From the NCBI RefSeq assembly GCF_011801145.1, contig NZ_CP046172.1, forward strand, positions 5,580,001 through 5,644,000: a stretch of DNA of 64,000 nucleotides, read 5' to 3'. The translations under genes and the position numbers were made by a program. The notes below the pieces were generated by a model. The model had not been told where the DNA came from. It made no database searches and was given only the letters and a program-made list of their open reading frames with translations. Source of the DNA: Nocardia arthritidis. Its GTDB lineage: Bacteria > Actinomycetota > Actinomycetes > Mycobacteriales > Mycobacteriaceae. The number at the start of each line of letters is the position of its first letter. The first letter of the stretch is position 1. Below, in pieces: positions 1-9,490 of the stretch.

Positions 1-853
<853 letters not shown>

Positions 854-863
854 TAGGAGGGTC

Positions 864-1286
864 ATGGAATCCGTCATGAAATCCCCAGCCGCCGAACTGT
901 TCGTCGCCGAGGCGGCGGATCTCCCGGTAGGCGCCGTCGCCACCGTCCGGCCCGAACACGGCGCGCCGATCTCGGTATTCCACACCGCCGATGGGCTTTT
1001 CGCGATCGACGACACCTGCACCCATCAGGACGCGTCATTGGCCGACGGCTGGGTGGACGGCTGCACGGTCGAATGCCCGTTGCACGAATCGTGTTTCGAT
1101 CTGCGCACCGGCCAGGTATCCGGCCCGCCCGCCAAGGTCGCGGTGCGCACTCATCCGGTGCGGGTGAGCGACGGCCGTATTTTCGTGATGGCCGTATCCG
1201 GGAGCGGATCGACAGCACAGCCGACGCCGCGGCCGAATGCGGGCGAGGGAGCAGCGAGCCAGCGCTTTGACGAGGAGGCTTCGTGA
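864..1286 (+). CDS. Rieske [2Fe-2S] ferredoxin
   Basis: A 140-residue small Rieske ferredoxin. The cluster ligands are visible as C52-T-H54 and C71-P-L-H74, the CxH-X16-CxxH spacing of ferredoxins that feed Rieske oxygenases (BphF/HcaC type). It should carry electrons from the reductase encoded next to a terminal oxygenase, which is not in the window and may lie left of it. AGGAGGG at 855-861 is very close to the ATG at 864; the in-frame ATG at 876 is the alternative. The C-terminal 30 residues after the Rieske fold look disordered. Its TGA overlaps the GTG of the reductase (GTGA), so the two are translationally coupled. Confidence 0.88.
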   Translation: MESVMKSPAAELFVAEAADLPVGAVATVRPEHGAPISVFHTADGLFAIDDTCTHQDASLADGWVDGCTVECPLHESCFDLRTGQVSGPPAKVAVRTHPVRVSDGRIFVMAVSGSGSTAQPTPRPNAGEGAASQRFDEEAS

Positions 1287-2467
1287 GCGAACCCGCAACA
1301 CGGCACATTGTCGTGGTCGGCGCGTCGCTGGCCGGATACTCGGTGGTCGGCGCGCTGCGCGAATTCGGCCACGAGGGCCCGATCACCGTGCTGGGCGCGG
1401 AAATTCATCCACCCTACGACCGCCCGCCGCTGTCCAAGGAATTCCTGCTCGGCGAAATCGATGTGACGCTGTCCCGCCCGGAGGACGAATCCGACTCCCG
1501 CACAACGTGGTTGCTCGGCCGCAGGGCAATCGGCCTCGCCGCCGGGGCACCACCCCGCGTACTCGTCGACGACGGCACCGAAATCGCCGGTGACTCGGTC
1601 GTCCTCGCCACCGGAGCCCGCGCCCGCACCCTGCCCAGCGCCGGAACACTGTCCGGCGTCTACACCCTGCGCACGCTCGACGACGCGCGCGCGATCCGGG
1701 CCGCGCTGGCGACCGCACGCCGGGTGGTGATCGTCGGCGCCGGGCTGATCGGCGCTGAAATAGCCTCTACCGCAGCCGGTTTCGGTTTGGATGTGACGGT
1801 CGTCGAGATCACCGACGCGCCGCTCGCCGCGGTATTCGGCGCACGTATCGGCGCGCTGTGCGCGAACCTGCACGCCGCCAACGGCGTACGGTTGCGTACC
1901 GGTGTCGCCGTCACGGAATTCCACGGCGCGCAACAGGTCACGGCGGTGCGGCTGAGCGACGGCAGCGAATTGCCCGCCGACGCGGTGATCGTCGGCATCG
2001 GCGCGGTGCCGGAAACCGAATGGGCCCGCGCCAGTGGCATCGTCATCGAGAACGGTTTCCGCACCGACGCCGACTGCCGCACCTCACTGCCCGGCGTCTA
2101 CGCGATCGGCGATTGCGCCCGCGGCTACGATCCGCATCTCGGCACGCACCACCGCAGCGAGCACTGGACCAATGCGCGGGTGCAGGCCCGCATCGCGGCC
2201 GCCGCCATCACCGGCGCGCCGCGACGCCCGGCGCCGCCGCCGTACTTCTGGTCCCGGCAGTATGGACGGATGATCCAGTTCGCGGGCGCGCGCGAACCCG
2301 CCGACGCGGTCCGCATCGTCGACGGCGACCCGGCCGGACCATCCTGCACCGCCCTCTACGAGCGCGACGGCGTCCCGGTCGCCGTCTTCGCCATCGACAA
2401 TCCCCGGCTCTTCACCCGGTACCGTAAAGAACTCGAGCGGCGCCACGCACCGATCGCAACCCTGTAG
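1283..2467 (+). CDS. FAD-dependent ferredoxin reductase
   Basis: A 394-residue NAD(P)H:ferredoxin reductase of the BphA4/rhodocoxin-reductase family. It has an N-terminal FAD motif (VVVGASLAG, about residues 10-18), the family signature [11 protein letters not shown] (45-55), an NAD motif [14 protein letters not shown] (148-161) and a C-terminal YAIGDCA FAD-binding segment. It would reduce the ferredoxin encoded immediately upstream, with which it overlaps by 4 nt. Together they form a two-component electron supply for a Rieske-type oxygenase. The GTG start is preceded by GAGGAGG. A promiscuous role with a P450 elsewhere in the genome cannot be excluded. Confidence 0.9.
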   Translation: MSEPATRHIVVVGASLAGYSVVGALREFGHEGPITVLGAEIHPPYDRPPLSKEFLLGEIDVTLSRPEDESDSRTTWLLGRRAIGLAAGAPPRVLVDDGTEIAGDSVVLATGARARTLPSAGTLSGVYTLRTLDDARAIRAALATARRVVIVGAGLIGAEIASTAAGFGLDVTVVEITDAPLAAVFGARIGALCANLHAANGVRLRTGVAVTEFHGAQQVTAVRLSDGSELPADAVIVGIGAVPETEWARASGIVIENGFRTDADCRTSLPGVYAIGDCARGYDPHLGTHHRSEHWTNARVQARIAAAAITGAPRRPAPPPYFWSRQYGRMIQFAGAREPADAVRIVDGDPAGPSCTALYERDGVPVAVFAIDNPRLFTRYRKELERRHAPIATL

Positions 2468-2475
2468 GAGGATTC

Positions 2476-3561
2476 GTGTCCCAAACCGTTCGCGGCATCG
2501 TCGCACGCACCAAAGCGGCGCCGGTCGAACTCGTCGACGTGGTGCTGCCCGATCCGGGACCGCACGATGTGGTGGTGCGGATCCAGGCGTGCGGAGTCTG
2601 CCACACCGACCTGCACTACCGCGAGGGCGGCATCAACGACGACTTCCCGTTCCTGCTCGGACACGAGGCCGCAGGCATCGTCGAGACCATCGGCGATCAG
2701 GTAACCCATGTCGTCCCAGGCGATTTCGTCATCCTCAACTGGCGCGCGATCTGCGGCGAGTGCCGGGCCTGTAAGCGGGGGCGGCCGTGGTACTGCTTCG
2801 ACAGCGGCAACGCCAGCCGCAAGATGGCCCTCGCCGACGGCACCGAACTCAGTCCGGCGCTCGGCATCGGCGCGTTCGCCGACAAGACGCTGGTGCACGA
2901 AAGGCAGTGCACCAAGGTCGATCCCGCGGCCGACCCGGCCGTCGCCGGACTGCTCGGCTGCGGCGTGATGGCCGGACTCGGCGCGGCGATGAACACCGGC
3001 AACGTCTCGCGCGGCGACACCGTCGCCGTGCTCGGCTGCGGCGGTGTCGGCGACGCCGCCGTCGCGGGCGCCCGGCTCGCCGGCGCCCGCACCATCGTCG
3101 CCGTCGATCGCGACCCGCGAAAGCTGGTCTGGGCCAAGGAATTCGGCGCCACGCACACGGTGGACGCGAGCACCGAGGACGCCGTCGCCAAGATCAAGGA
3201 GTACACCGACGGATTCGGCGCCGACGTGGTGATCGACGCGGTCGGCCGCCCGGAGACCTGGAAGCAGGCCTTCGACGCCCGCGATCTGGCCGGGACCGTG
3301 GTGCTGGTCGGCGTGCCGACACCGGAGATGACCATCGAACTGCCGCTGATCGAGGTGTTCTCCCGCGGCGGCGCGCTCAAATCGTCCTGGTACGGCGACT
3401 GCCTGCCCGAGCGCGACTTCCCGATGCTGGTAGACCTGTACCGGCAGGGTCGTTTGCCGCTGGAACGCTTTGTCTCCGAACGGATTCCGCTCGACGGTGT
3501 AGAGAAGGCGTTCACCGCGATGCGGGCGGGCGACGTGCTGCGCTCGGTGGTGGTGCTGTGA
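2476..3561 (+). CDS. mscR: S-(hydroxymethyl)mycothiol dehydrogenase
   Basis: A 361-residue zinc alcohol dehydrogenase of the mycothiol-dependent formaldehyde dehydrogenase/nitrosomycothiol reductase type. Catalytic zinc ligands include C42 and H63-E64. The structural zinc cysteines are C93, C96, C99 and C107. An NAD motif ([10 protein letters not shown]) follows. It oxidises S-hydroxymethylmycothiol, formed from formaldehyde and mycothiol, to S-formylmycothiol, and can reduce S-nitrosomycothiol. The GTG has an AGGAGG 5 nt upstream. Placement behind a demethylase module implies a job in removing formaldehyde released by dimethylglycine or sarcosine oxidation. The mscR-MBL pair also occurs together in mycobacteria (Rv2259-Rv2260). 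Confidence 0.93.
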   Translation: MSQTVRGIVARTKAAPVELVDVVLPDPGPHDVVVRIQACGVCHTDLHYREGGINDDFPFLLGHEAAGIVETIGDQVTHVVPGDFVILNWRAICGECRACKRGRPWYCFDSGNASRKMALADGTELSPALGIGAFADKTLVHERQCTKVDPAADPAVAGLLGCGVMAGLGAAMNTGNVSRGDTVAVLGCGGVGDAAVAGARLAGARTIVAVDRDPRKLVWAKEFGATHTVDASTEDAVAKIKEYTDGFGADVVIDAVGRPETWKQAFDARDLAGTVVLVGVPTPEMTIELPLIEVFSRGGALKSSWYGDCLPERDFPMLVDLYRQGRLPLERFVSERIPLDGVEKAFTAMRAGDVLRSVVVL

Positions 3562-4175
3562 TCGAGCGGGTGGTCACCTCGGGTGTCTTCGCGCTCGACG
3601 GCGGCACCTGGGAGGTCGACAACAACGTCTGGTTGCTCGGCGACGAGCGCGAGGTGCTCGTCGTCGACGCCGCGCACGACGCCGCCGCCATCGCGGCGGC
3701 CGTCGGCGCGCGCCACGTGGTCGCGGTGCTGTGCACGCACGGGCACAACGACCACGTCACCGTGGCGCCGGAGCTCGGCGCCCTGCTCGACGCGCCGGTT
3801 CTCCTACACCCCGCCGACGAACCGCTCTGGCGAATGACCCACCCGGACAACGACTATCACTCTCTCGACGGCCGCAACCGGATCACCGTGGCCGGGGCCG
3901 ATATCGACATCCTGCACACTCCCGGTCACTCCCCCGGCTCGGTCTCGCTGCACCTACCGGAGGCGGCGGCGCTGTTCACCGGCGACACCCTGTTCGCGGG
4001 CGGACCTGGTGCCACCGGGCGCTCCTACTCCGATTTCGGCACCATCATCGATTCGATCCGTACTCGTCTGCTCACCCTGCCCGAGGAAACCACCGTGCAC
4101 ACGGGTCACGGGCCGACCACAACAATCGGTGTCGAACGGCCCGCGCTCGCGGACTGGATCGCCCGCGGACACTGA
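3558..4175 (+). CDS. MBL-fold hydrolase, candidate S-formylmycothiol hydrolase
   Basis: A 205-residue metallo-beta-lactamase-fold hydrolase of the glyoxalase II type, with H61-G-H63-N-D65-H66 for the two-metal site and later HTPGHSPGS and FTGDTLF motifs. The GTG start overlaps the mscR stop (GTGA), so expression is coupled. In mycobacteria the same pair is conserved. The likely role, inferred from context, is hydrolysis of the S-formylmycothiol thioester made by MscR to formate and mycothiol. No direct biochemical proof is implied. Transcription runs on into the tandem-repeat region that separates this gene from the convergent amine oxidase. Confidence 0.88.
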   Translation: MIERVVTSGVFALDGGTWEVDNNVWLLGDEREVLVVDAAHDAAAIAAAVGARHVVAVLCTHGHNDHVTVAPELGALLDAPVLLHPADEPLWRMTHPDNDYHSLDGRNRITVAGADIDILHTPGHSPGSVSLHLPEAAALFTGDTLFAGGPGATGRSYSDFGTIIDSIRTRLLTLPEETTVHTGHGPTTTIGVERPALADWIARGH

Positions 4176-4199
4176 TCGGGTTGCGCCGCTTACTGGTTC

Positions 4200-4469
4200 G
4201 TTTCTGGATCGGAGAGGGTTTCGTTGGCGACCCGGACGCCCGGTTACGGATCCACGCCCAGATCGGGGAGGATTACGTTGGCGACCGGGATGCCCGGTTA
4301 CGGATCGATGCCTAGTTCGGAGAGGATTCCATTCGCGACCAGGACGCCCGGATACGGATCCATGCCCAGTTCAGAGAGGATTCCATCGGCTACCAGGACG
4401 CCCGGTTACTATGTCATGCCCAGATCGGAGAGGATTTCGTTGGCGGCTCGGATGCCGGTTTCGGCGCCG
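4200..4469. repeat. 54-bp tandem repeat (five units), derived from the 3' end of the amine oxidase gene
   Basis: Five units start at about 4200, 4254, 4308, 4362 and 4416, an exact 54-nt period. The last unit is the real 3' end of the minus-strand amine oxidase gene (codons for ..AANEILSDLGM). The other four are diverged copies lying beyond its stop codon. On the minus strand the copies keep the pattern VAN-x-ILS-D/E-LG-x-DP, but several carry TAA where another copy has TAT (Tyr). Because 54 is divisible by 3, the array is open in several plus-strand frames too; those ORFs are artefacts. It resembles VNTR/MIRU-type loci at gene ends in mycobacteria. Confidence 0.85.
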
Positions 4470-6037
4470 CCGTTCATATATCCCTGCGATTCCGGTGACG
4501 TGTGTTCGCCCGCGAGGTGGATGTTGCCCTGGCGCATCCCCTCGTATCCGGCGAAACGGTGACAGTACCCGACGGGGTAACAGCTATACGCACCATAGGA
4601 ATTCGGATTCAGGTGCCAAGCCGATAGGGTCGCCTTGCCATTCCACAGCTCGGCGACTCCTGGCACCACCCGATCGAACTGCGGTAGCACCGTCGCGACG
4701 GCGTCGCGCACGGCTGGATCATCGGCGGTCAGAAACGGTTGGGGCGGTTGGAATCTCAGCGCGCCGAGACCCCCGCCGTATTGGATCGCGATACCGTGCG
4801 CACCGCGCTGTCCGGCGGTGGCGTCCCAGATCTGGTGGTAGCCGAGGTCGGTGAAGCTCATCCCGGTGGACGAACCGGGCCACGGCCCGCCACCGACCCA
4901 CGGACGCGCGGTGAACTGCATATTCAGCTTCGTGCAGCTGCCCATCGCCAGCGTGGTCAGCACACCCGTCATCCGCGCGTCGAAACCCGCTGCGCGATAA
5001 TCGATCCGGTCGTAGACCCCGAGCGGCACCGCCAGGATGGTGTGATCGGCGACCACGGCACCGCCCTCGTCGAAGGTCAAGGTCTGCGTGCCGTCCGCAT
5101 TGCTGGCGATGGCCGCCAACCGTGAGCCGAACCGGATGGCGCCCTCCGGCAGCGCCGCGGCGATCGCCTCCGGCAATCGCTGGTTGCCGCCGGTGATCTC
5201 GAAGCGTTCGTCGGAGGCGCTCCACACCCGCGGATCGCCGGGATCGGCCTGATCGCCCATGAGATACACCAGGTTCAGCGCCGTCTGGCCGACGGTCGGC
5301 ATCCCGTATTCCACCACGTACGCGTCATCGAGGAATCGCGCGATCCACGAGCCGTAGCCGCCGGGTACCCGGGTCGAGATCCATTCCGCCAGTGAGAGAT
5401 TGCTCAACGCGACGGATGCCGGATTCGACCGGTCCCAGGTCGGCGCGTCCGGTCCGGCCGCGGCCAGGTCGCGCCGCAGCGCCTCGTACACCGGCCGGAA
5501 ATCGGCGACGAACCGCTCCTGCGGGATATAGCCGCCATCGAAATACAGCAGATCATGGCTGTCCGGCGGTGCGGTCCGGCGGACATCGGTCAGCGGCAGC
5601 CCGAACCGCGCGCACAGCCGCCGGATCGCGGTGTGATCGGAATCGATTGCCTCACCGCCGTATTCGCTGACCTGACCGTCGGCCCAATACTCGCGTTCGG
5701 AGAACATCCGCCCGCCGACCCGGTCGCTCGCCTCGTACACCGTCGCGGCGACGCCCGCATCGGCGAGTGTCGACGCCGCGGCCAATCCGGCGATCCCGGC
5801 ACCCACGATGGCGATTCGCGGTGCGTCCGCGGCCTGCGCGGCGGTCGGCCGCGCCACCGCACCCGCGAGCAGTGCCGCACCACCCAGCACCGCACCGAAT
5901 TTGAACAGGTCGCGTCTGCCGAACACCCCGGCCCGCCGCGCCTCCCGGAATTCGAGCACCGGCATGCCGATCCGCTCCGCCCGCCCGTAATCGGCAACGG
6001 TCCGCCGCACCAGCCGCATCATCTGAGTCCGTGGCAC
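4409..6037 (-). CDS. Tat-exported flavin monoamine oxidase
   Basis: A 542-residue flavin amine oxidase. Near the N-terminus is a twin-arginine signal (GRRDLFKF, residues 40-47, then a hydrophobic stretch and AAQAADA), so the enzyme should be folded with FAD and exported by Tat. The FAD motif IAIVGAGIAGLAAAS and the family box VYEASDRVGGRM follow. The C-terminus has NIHLAGEHTSPESQGYMNGG, typical of MAO/L-amino-acid oxidase FAD sites. I place the start at the GTG at 6037 because GAAAGGG sits 6 nt before it; the GTG at 6052 would add 5 residues. The substrate, a mono- or polyamine, is not evident. The last codons belong to the 54-bp repeat array. Confidence 0.9.
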   Translation of the reverse strand: MPRTQMMRLVRRTVADYGRAERIGMPVLEFREARRAGVFGRRDLFKFGAVLGGAALLAGAVARPTAAQAADAPRIAIVGAGIAGLAAASTLADAGVAATVYEASDRVGGRMFSEREYWADGQVSEYGGEAIDSDHTAIRRLCARFGLPLTDVRRTAPPDSHDLLYFDGGYIPQERFVADFRPVYEALRRDLAAAGPDAPTWDRSNPASVALSNLSLAEWISTRVPGGYGSWIARFLDDAYVVEYGMPTVGQTALNLVYLMGDQADPGDPRVWSASDERFEITGGNQRLPEAIAAALPEGAIRFGSRLAAIASNADGTQTLTFDEGGAVVADHTILAVPLGVYDRIDYRAAGFDARMTGVLTTLAMGSCTKLNMQFTARPWVGGGPWPGSSTGMSFTDLGYHQIWDATAGQRGAHGIAIQYGGGLGALRFQPPQPFLTADDPAVRDAVATVLPQFDRVVPGVAELWNGKATLSAWHLNPNSYGAYSCYPVGYCHRFAGYEGMRQGNIHLAGEHTSPESQGYMNGGAETGIRAANEILSDLGMT

Positions 6038-6209
6038 GACCCACCCTTTCACTCCCGGAGCCCTGAAGAATATTCAGTCTAAGAAGCACCCGCCCGAACC
6101 GAATTCGCCGAACTGTCGCCTATCCCACCCGCCCCCAACCGATTCGGCGCTTGACAGATCGCCTCGAAATCAGTCGACCGCACCACGGCTCAGCCGATAC
6201 CGTTCCCCT

Positions 6210-6935
6210 GTGCCGGATCCGCTTTTCGCTCACCCTCGGCTCGCGGCCGTCTACGACGCCTTCGACGGCCCCCGCCACGACCTGCCCGCGTATCTCGGCA
6301 TCGCCGACGAGCTGGACGCCCGCCGGGTGGTCGATATCGGCTGCGGCACAGGTTGTCTCGCGATTCTGCTCGCCGATGGCGGCCGCACCGTCACCGGAGT
6401 GGAGCCCGCGGCCGCATCGTTGGACATCGCGCGGGCCAAGGACCCGGACAGGCGGATCACCTGGCTCGAAGGCGATGCGACGACGGTGCCCGCCGTCGCC
6501 GCCGACCTCGCGCTGATGACCGGAAATGCCGCGCAGTGCATCCTCTCCGACGACGAGTGGATGCTGAGCCTGCGCCGAATTCACGCGGCGCTGCGCCCCG
6601 GCGGCCATCTGGTTTTCGAAACCAGACGTCCCGAGCGCCGAGCCTGGGAGGACTGGGCCGCCGATCCCGGGCCGGTCACGGTCGACGTTGCGGGTATCGG
6701 GCCCGTGCGGCAGCTGCGCACGGTCACCGATGTGCGGCTCCCGTTCGTTTCCTTCCGCGTCGAATACCGATTCGAATCCGATGGCGCGGTGCTCGTCTCG
6801 GATTCGACCATCCGCTTCCGCGACCGGGATGAGATCGATGCGAGCCTGGCCGCCAACGACTTTCGCGTACTCGATGTTCGGGAGGCGCCGGATCGTCCCG
6901 GCCGCGAGTTCGTCTTCATCGCCACCCGCGACTGA
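6210..6935 (+). CDS. Class I SAM-dependent methyltransferase
   Basis: A 241-residue class I methyltransferase. Motif I is VVDIGCGTGCLAILLA (residues 41-56). An acidic residue for the SAM ribose follows (VTGVEPAA), and motif IV/V is near LRPGGHLVFETRRPE. Substrate is unknown; small-molecule methylation is most likely. The GTG start at 6210 has no strong Shine-Dalgarno and lies close to the presumed promoter, so a leaderless transcript is possible. It is divergent from the amine oxidase and separated from it by about 170 bp. Confidence 0.85.
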   Translation: MPDPLFAHPRLAAVYDAFDGPRHDLPAYLGIADELDARRVVDIGCGTGCLAILLADGGRTVTGVEPAAASLDIARAKDPDRRITWLEGDATTVPAVAADLALMTGNAAQCILSDDEWMLSLRRIHAALRPGGHLVFETRRPERRAWEDWAADPGPVTVDVAGIGPVRQLRTVTDVRLPFVSFRVEYRFESDGAVLVSDSTIRFRDRDEIDASLAANDFRVLDVREAPDRPGREFVFIATRD

Positions 6936-6993
6936 AACACCTGCCGGGTCATTAAGCTGGGTTGTGCCGGCCCACGATCCGAAAGGTTCCGGG

Positions 6994-7362
6994 ATGTCCG
7001 AATATCTCGATGCGTTGCAGGCGGCCGCGGACGGCATTTCCGGGATCGAGGCCGCGGCGGCCGGTTCCGGTTCGGCGCGGCTCACCACGGAGCTCACGGC
7101 GGCGCTCACACTGCTCGATGCGGCGCGAACCGCGTTGTCGCAGCGGATTTCGACGCTGCCGGGAACCACCTCGCCCGGCACGGTGACGGCGCTGAACTCG
7201 GAGCTGGCCGCGATCGGGAATGCGAGGACCCAGCTCGGGAACGCGCTCGGCGACGTCGGCGCCGAATCGACGGTGGCCACCGTCGCCGGAATCGCCGCGG
7301 CGCGGCACAGCCTGGAGGCCGCGCTGCAGGCGGCGCGGGCGCTGGAAACGCAGGCGCCGTAA
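6994..7362 (+). CDS. Small Ala-rich helical hypothetical protein
   Basis: A 122-residue protein without a family I recognise. GAAAGG at 6981-6986 sits 7 nt before the ATG at 6994, supporting this start over the in-frame GTG at 6964. It is very rich in Ala, Leu and Thr with regular hydrophobic spacing (LDALQAAADGI, LTAALTLLDAARTALSQRI). This predicts two or three long helices split by a Pro-Gly turn at about residues 55-60. There is no signal peptide or membrane segment. It follows the methyltransferase by 58 bp and may share its transcript. Confidence 0.6.
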   Translation: MSEYLDALQAAADGISGIEAAAAGSGSARLTTELTAALTLLDAARTALSQRISTLPGTTSPGTVTALNSELAAIGNARTQLGNALGDVGAESTVATVAGIAAARHSLEAALQAARALETQAP

Positions 7363-7429
7363 CCGCTTTCGGCCCGGCCACGACGTATTCGAGCCGATGG
7401 CTATCCGGCAGCGACCGACCCGGCGAATC

Positions 7430-7445
7430 TGTGACCTCGATCACA
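7430..7445. promoter_or_regulatory. Crp/GlxR-type site TGTGA-N6-TCACA
   Basis: TGTGA-CCTCGA-TCACA is a perfect match to the actinobacterial Crp (Rv3676/GlxR) consensus, 82 bp upstream of the ATG of the proline-rich secreted protein. cAMP-dependent control of that gene is inferred. Confidence 0.6.
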
Positions 7446-7527
7446 CTCACATCCCGGATGGAACCCATCGGGCCGCCGCGCGTCTAAACCCAATGACCGA
7501 CAACAACATTCGAGACAGGAAATCCGG

Positions 7528-7797
7528 ATGAAACTCCGCATGGCCATTGTCTTCTCCGCCGCGATCGTTGGCTCGGGCCTGATCGCCGCCGGAGCCGCCA
7601 CCGCAGCCCCCACCGCAACCGGCGCGCAGCCGGGCTACCAGATGGTCGACGCGCCCAACAACGGATGCCTGCCCCCGCCGCTCGGCCCGGACGGCAAGCC
7701 GCTCCCGCCGCCGGTCGGCCCCGACGGCAAGCCGCTGCCGCCCCCGTCCGACCTCAACGGCAAGCCGTGCCCGCCGCCGGACGCGCCGAAGTCCTGA
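7528..7797 (+). CDS. Small secreted proline-rich repeat protein
   Basis: An 89-residue precursor. Residues 1-27 are a Sec signal peptide (MKLRMAIVFSAAIVGSG.. ending ATAAP). The mature part carries three short proline-rich repeats of the form GPDGKPLPPP or DLNGKPCPPP, and two cysteines (in NNGCLPPP and GKPCPPP) that could form a disulfide. Function is unknown; such peptides in Nocardia and mycobacteria are cell-envelope or secreted. AGGAAA lies just upstream of the ATG. A perfect Crp-type site precedes it and a strong hairpin terminator follows, so it is probably a single-gene transcript. Confidence 0.72.
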   Translation: MKLRMAIVFSAAIVGSGLIAAGAATAAPTATGAQPGYQMVDAPNNGCLPPPLGPDGKPLPPPVGPDGKPLPPPSDLNGKPCPPPDAPKS

Positions 7798-7803
7798 GCC
7801 AGC

Positions 7804-7849
7804 CCGGCAGAGCGCGGACGCCCGGGCTCGGGTGTCCGCGTTCTGCCGG
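7804..7849. terminator. Hairpin terminator between convergent genes
   Basis: Arms CCGGCAGA-G-CGCGGAC (7804-7819) and GTCCGCG-T-TCTGCCGG (7834-7849) pair over 16 bp with one G-U, enclosing a 14-nt loop. It lies between the stops of the proline-rich protein and the amidase and can serve both. There is no U-tract. Confidence 0.65.
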
Positions 7850-7904
7850 AAGCCGCAATCAAGAACCTCATAGCGCCAGGTAAACCGGCCGCCCCGGGTA
7901 CGGT

Positions 7905-8597
7905 TCAGCCGATGGGTTCGACGGCCGCCGCCCGCAATGCGGGCAGCAGGTCGTACAGATGCTGGCCGGGGCAGGTCGTCTGGCCCGCGATCGCCGACCA
8001 GTCCCGGTGACCGGCGATGGACGGCATCTCGACCGAAAGTCCGGTGGTCGGATTGGTGTAACGGACATCGGCCATCGGATTCAATCCCAAACCGGCGCAA
8101 AGCTTTCCGAGCACATCGCGCAGCGCGCCCAGCGACGCCATGGTCGGCTGTGTCGCATCGAAGTTCCCGATCAGGCAGATGCCGATATTGCCCGGGTTCG
8201 CATTGTAAACATGGCCCGCCTCAACGACTTCCGCGCCGGGCGCCAATACCGCACCGGGCCGGAAGATCGGCGCGGAGTCGCCGGTATCGCGGCCCGCGTA
8301 GACGACACCGTTCGGGTCGATGATCAGGTGGTAGCCGATATCGCCCCATCCGCGCCCACCGTGGGCGGGCGAGGCGTGGAATACGTACACCGCGCGCACG
8401 ACATCGCGATAATCGGTGGCGCCGGTCCCGTCGAAATCGAAGGTGTGGTGGACGGTGATCAGCTGAGCGGGCGCGAATGCGTGATCCGTCCAGGTCAGCA
8501 GCGATTCGTCGGCCGCCCACCCGGTTCGGGTGACGGCGGGGAAACCCCAGGCGAAGGACGTTTCGACAGGATCCCGGAATGGCGGTGCGCCGACCAT
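7905..8597 (-). CDS. Peptidoglycan-recognition/N-acetylmuramoyl-L-alanine amidase domain protein
   Basis: A 230-residue amidase_2/PGRP-fold protein. Expected features are present: ITVHHTF with the first zinc His, GWGDIGYHLIIDPNGVVYAGR, NIGICLIGNF, GHRDW with the second zinc His, and TTCPG with the Cys ligand. Such enzymes cut the N-acetylmuramoyl-L-alanine bond of peptidoglycan. No Sec or Tat signal is visible, so it is either cytoplasmic (muropeptide recycling) or exported by another route. It lies 63 bp downstream of, and in line with, a beta-lactamase-fold gene, which also suggests a cell-wall role. Confidence 0.88.
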   Translation of the reverse strand: MVGAPPFRDPVETSFAWGFPAVTRTGWAADESLLTWTDHAFAPAQLITVHHTFDFDGTGATDYRDVVRAVYVFHASPAHGGRGWGDIGYHLIIDPNGVVYAGRDTGDSAPIFRPGAVLAPGAEVVEAGHVYNANPGNIGICLIGNFDATQPTMASLGALRDVLGKLCAGLGLNPMADVRYTNPTTGLSVEMPSIAGHRDWSAIAGQTTCPGQHLYDLLPALRAAAVEPIG

Positions 8598-8660
8598 ATC
8601 TCCAGCATAGGTCCGGCCGGGCGGCGCGGGTATCGTTCCGCGCGCGAGATTCCGGCGCGA

Positions 8661-9389
8661 TCACCGTTGGCATCGGCCGGCGGGTAGTCGCCGCAGATGC
8701 GCGCCGACCCATCCAGTGAGCTTGTCCAGCAAGGCGATTCCGTCGGTGAATGCGCCCGAATCCGGTTCCGCGCCCAAAACTACCGCGGTCCAACCGGATC
8801 CGTTGCGCAGCACGGCCATCTGCCGCACCAGGTTGCCCGGCTCGTCGGGACCCCATCCCGCCTTGACGGCCGCGCCGGGCAGCCGGGCCAAACCCCATTG
8901 CTGTTCCGGGACAAGCCTTCGCATCAACGCGAGGACGTCCGGCCCGAGCTCGATGCACGGCAGGTGCGCGGTGAACAGCGCCTGCCGGACGGCACTCCAT
9001 TCGGTTTGACCGAAGGCGGTGTACTCGCGCCGGACCCGGCGCGATCGCACCCGGGTCACGGTGTCGCTACCGTCCCGCAGCACCGCTTCGACCGCCGCCG
9101 CCGCGACGGCCGGTGGTCCGAGCATCGACCACAACCGCTCGGCCGCCGCATTGTCGGATCGGGTGATGGCCGGTGTCACATAGGGTTTCGCGGCCGCCGG
9201 CGCCGCCCGCAGCGCGGCGACAGCCAGCGGCACCTTGCTGGTGGACCAGGCGACGCCGCCGGACCAGTCGCCGAGCGCGATGCCGTGGCCGCCGCCGACC
9301 GGGGCACAGGCGAGCCCGACCGTTCCCGGCAGTTCCACACCGAGGGCGGCGAAACTATCGGACAAGGAACGGAATTCATCCGCAAACAT
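8661..9389 (-). CDS. Class A beta-lactamase-like serine hydrolase
   Basis: A 242-residue protein with the penicillin-interacting fold signatures: S49-T-S-K52 (SxxK), S78-D79-N80 (SDN) and K176-A-G178 in place of KTG. There is no ExxLN omega-loop motif, so real beta-lactamase activity is doubtful; a D,D-peptidase or esterase role is equally possible. No signal peptide is obvious. A GGAGGAG lies 11 nt before the ATG. It heads a probable two-gene unit with the PGRP amidase. Confidence 0.7.
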   Translation of the reverse strand: MFADEFRSLSDSFAALGVELPGTVGLACAPVGGGHGIALGDWSGGVAWSTSKVPLAVAALRAAPAAAKPYVTPAITRSDNAAAERLWSMLGPPAVAAAAVEAVLRDGSDTVTRVRSRRVRREYTAFGQTEWSAVRQALFTAHLPCIELGPDVLALMRRLVPEQQWGLARLPGAAVKAGWGPDEPGNLVRQMAVLRNGSGWTAVVLGAEPDSGAFTDGIALLDKLTGWVGAHLRRLPAGRCQR

Positions 9390-9490
9390 ATTTCACAATG
9401 CTCCTCCGGCGCGGGGTGCGACGCGGGAAAATGACGATCTGGCCGGTAAGCCGCGTCACCGATGCTCGTGCGAAAAAGAAGGAGGCGGAT

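Noticed and set aside
4200..4469. A CRISPR array
   Set aside because: The units are contiguous without unique spacers and are copies of coding sequence; no cas genes are present.
4224..4562. An apparent 18-residue-repeat protein on the plus strand
   Set aside because: The repeats come from the 54-bp DNA array derived from the minus-strand gene; there is no start signal and the frame then continues antisense into the amine oxidase.
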